Positions 5,836 through 7,178 of a stretch of 7,178 bases of DNA are shown one piece after another. This DNA is from an uncultured Burkholderiales bacterium (GTDB taxonomy: Bacteria; Pseudomonadota; Gammaproteobacteria; Burkholderiales; Burkholderiaceae_D), in NCBI GenBank assembly GCA_937872165.1, contig CALMOR010000097.1:1-7178 (forward strand). The letters run 5' to 3'. Positions within the stretch are counted from its first letter, which is position 1. Every line of letters starts with the position of its first letter. The notes beneath the pieces were generated by a model. It made no database searches. It was not told where the DNA came from and saw only the letters and a list, made by a program, of their open reading frames with translations. A program made the position numbers and the translations under genes.

Positions 5836-7178
5836 TCAGTGACGTCGACGATCGACGAAGCGGTCCGCGATCCGCAGCGACAACGCCATGATCGTCAGCG
5901 CGGGGTTCGCCGACAGCGCGCTCGGGAAGATCGAGTTGTCGCAGACGTGGAGGCCCGGCACGTCGAAGACGCGCCCGTCCGGATCGACCACCGCCTCGTC
6001 GCGGTCGCGGCCCATGCGGCACGTACCGATGACATGCGCGAAGCGCGGGAAGGCCCACGCGTCCTTCGCGCCCGCCGCCGACCAGATCGCGCGCATCGTG
6101 CGATCGGCGTGGGCCGTCAGGCTCCGCTCGTTGGGCCCGGCGCTGAAGTGGATGCGCGGCTTCGGAAGGCCGCGCCCGTCGAGCTCGTCGCCGAGCTCGA
6201 CGCGGTTGTCGTCCGACGGCAGGCACTCGCCGAGGATGTTGATGCCGGCCACGCGATCGTAGCGGGCGAGGTGCCGGCCGAGGGCCTCGCCGACGAGGCC
6301 CTGGCCGCTTCGCGCGAGCTGGCTCGCGTAGGTCACCGGCATCACGCCGATGCTCTGCAGCAGGTAGCCGCCCGCGAAGTCCACGTCGCGGTCCCGCGGT
6401 CGGTGGAAGTCCTCCGAGATCAGTCCACCGGGGATGCCGCGCCACGGCTCGGTGGGCGCATCGAAGAAACCCCACAGCTGCAGCCCGGCGTGCGCCATGA
6501 AGTGGCGGCCGACATGGCCCGATCCGTTGGCGAGCCCGTCGTTCATCAGCAGCAGCCGCGGCGTCTCGATCGCGCCCGCGCACACGAAGACGTTGCTGCA
6601 ACGCTGGCGATGCTCGACACCGTGCTGCCGGTAGACCACGCCGCTGACGCGGCCGGCCGCGTCGCGTTCGATGCGCGTGACGAAGGCTTCGGTCCGGATC
6701 TCCGCCCCGTGCTCGATGGCCGCCGGCACGAAGACGACGTCGACGCTCCCCTTCGCACCGACGGTGCAGCCGGCCTGGCAGAAGCCGCGCTGCGTGCAGG
6801 CCGCGCGCATCGAGCGATCGAGCGATCGATACGGCATCGACAGCGCCGCGTTCGGCGCGGCCGCGGTCCGGATGCCGAGCTCCGCGCACCCGTCCTGCAT
6901 GTGCCGTGCGGCGGCGTTCAGCGGCAGCGGCGGCAGCCGATAGCGACCGTCGCCGGTCGGTCCCCACGGATAGTGTCCGGGGCCGCTGACGCCGATGATC
7001 GCTTCGAGCTCGGCGAAGTAGGGCTCGAGCTCCGCGTGGCCGATCGGCCAGTCGACGCCGACACCGAACTCGGTCGCGAGCCGGAAGTCGTCGGGCTGCG
7101 GCCGCGGGACGTAAGCGGTGAAGTGCAGCGTCGAGCCGCCGACACCGATGCCCGAGTTGTTGTTTCCGAACGCGAGCG
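5836..7178 (-). CDS. GMC-family FAD-dependent oxidoreductase (5' end outside window), probable sugar/alcohol dehydrogenase
   Basis: An open frame runs from the window edge to a TGA at 5838-5836, giving 446 visible residues; the N-terminal Rossmann GxGxxG part is missing. Visible residues 9-19 (SGIGVGGSTLH) match the conserved GMC FAD-binding stretch with its GG-S-T core. Residues 200-207 (CAGAIETP) are a typical FAD-domain segment. The C-terminus has HVIGTCRMG (381-389), then VVDPDGRV and NPALTI (424-429). By family alignment, His381 and Asn424 are the likely active-site His/Asn pair that takes the substrate proton. Cys127, Cys133 and Cys137 form C-x5-C-x3-C, followed by GAKGS, in the position of the [3Fe-4S] loop of bacterial FAD glucose dehydrogenase. 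This suggests a dehydrogenase feeding a cytochrome or quinone rather than an oxidase. No small (gamma) or cytochrome subunit gene is visible; either could lie upstream. The next gene starts four bases after the stop. Family assignment is firm; substrate (sugar, glycoside, polyol or other alcohol) is unknown. Confidence 0.93.
   Translation of the reverse strand, partial: LAFGNNNSGIGVGGSTLHFTAYVPRPQPDDFRLATEFGVGVDWPIGHAELEPYFAELEAIIGVSGPGHYPWGPTGDGRYRLPPLPLNAAARHMQDGCAELGIRTAAAPNAALSMPYRSLDRSMRAACTQRGFCQAGCTVGAKGSVDVVFVPAAIEHGAEIRTEAFVTRIERDAAGRVSGVVYRQHGVEHRQRCSNVFVCAGAIETPRLLLMNDGLANGSGHVGRHFMAHAGLQLWGFFDAPTEPWRGIPGGLISEDFHRPRDRDVDFAGGYLLQSIGVMPVTYASQLARSGQGLVGEALGRHLARYDRVAGINILGECLPSDDNRVELGDELDGRGLPKPRIHFSAGPNERSLTAHADRTMRAIWSAAGAKDAWAFPRFAHVIGTCRMGRDRDEAVVDPDGRVFDVPGLHVCDNSIFPSALSANPALTIMALSLRIADRFVDRRRH

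Noticed and set aside
4644..5891. 415-codon plus-strand frame opposite the glycosidase
   Set aside because: It has no family signature, and the opposite strand has a complete GH1 motif series.
5300..6967. 555-codon minus-strand frame across the GMC/glycosidase junction
   Set aside because: It is a low-complexity Arg-rich shadow frame; the GMC and GH1 motifs occur in other frames.

Overview
The window is very GC-rich, with strong G/C bias at third codon positions, and looks like a chromosomal segment of a high-GC bacterium. A proteobacterium is the most likely source, judging from the protein families, but no marker gene fixes the taxon. No rRNA, tRNA, CRISPR array, transposase or phage gene was seen.

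Four well-supported genes lie on the minus strand in one co-directional run, read from high to low coordinates. (1) A GMC-family FAD-dependent dehydrogenase at 7178-5836, whose N-terminus lies outside the window. (2) Four bases later, a divergent family-1 glycoside hydrolase (clan GH-A) at 5831-4485. (3) After a 52-base gap, a large signalling protein at 4432-1109 with a class III nucleotide-cyclase-like domain, an AAA/STAND-type ATPase and a long TPR-like helical region. (4) Overlapping it by four bases (ATGA), an isocitrate lyase/PEP mutase superfamily enzyme at 1112-267. The tight spacing suggests two coupled pairs, possibly one transcript.

Downstream of gene 4, the 118 bases at 149-266 are less GC-rich. 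They hold a two-tier hairpin followed by a short T-rich stretch (possible terminator), a promoter-like pair of hexamers and a good ribosome binding site. The last precedes an ATG at 148 that may start a fifth minus-strand gene running out of the window.

Functionally, the GMC enzyme and the glycosidase look like a carbohydrate- or glycoside-processing pair. The GMC protein carries a C-x5-C-x3-C motif placed as in the [3Fe-4S]-binding loop of bacterial FAD glucose dehydrogenases, so it probably passes electrons to a respiratory partner. The glycosidase keeps both catalytic glutamates but has changes at several canonical sugar-contact positions. The cyclase-like protein keeps its metal-binding aspartates but lacks two other canonical catalytic or specificity residues. 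The PEP-mutase-like enzyme would act on a small 2-oxo- or hydroxy-acid; its substrate cannot be told from sequence. Any pathway linking all four is inference.
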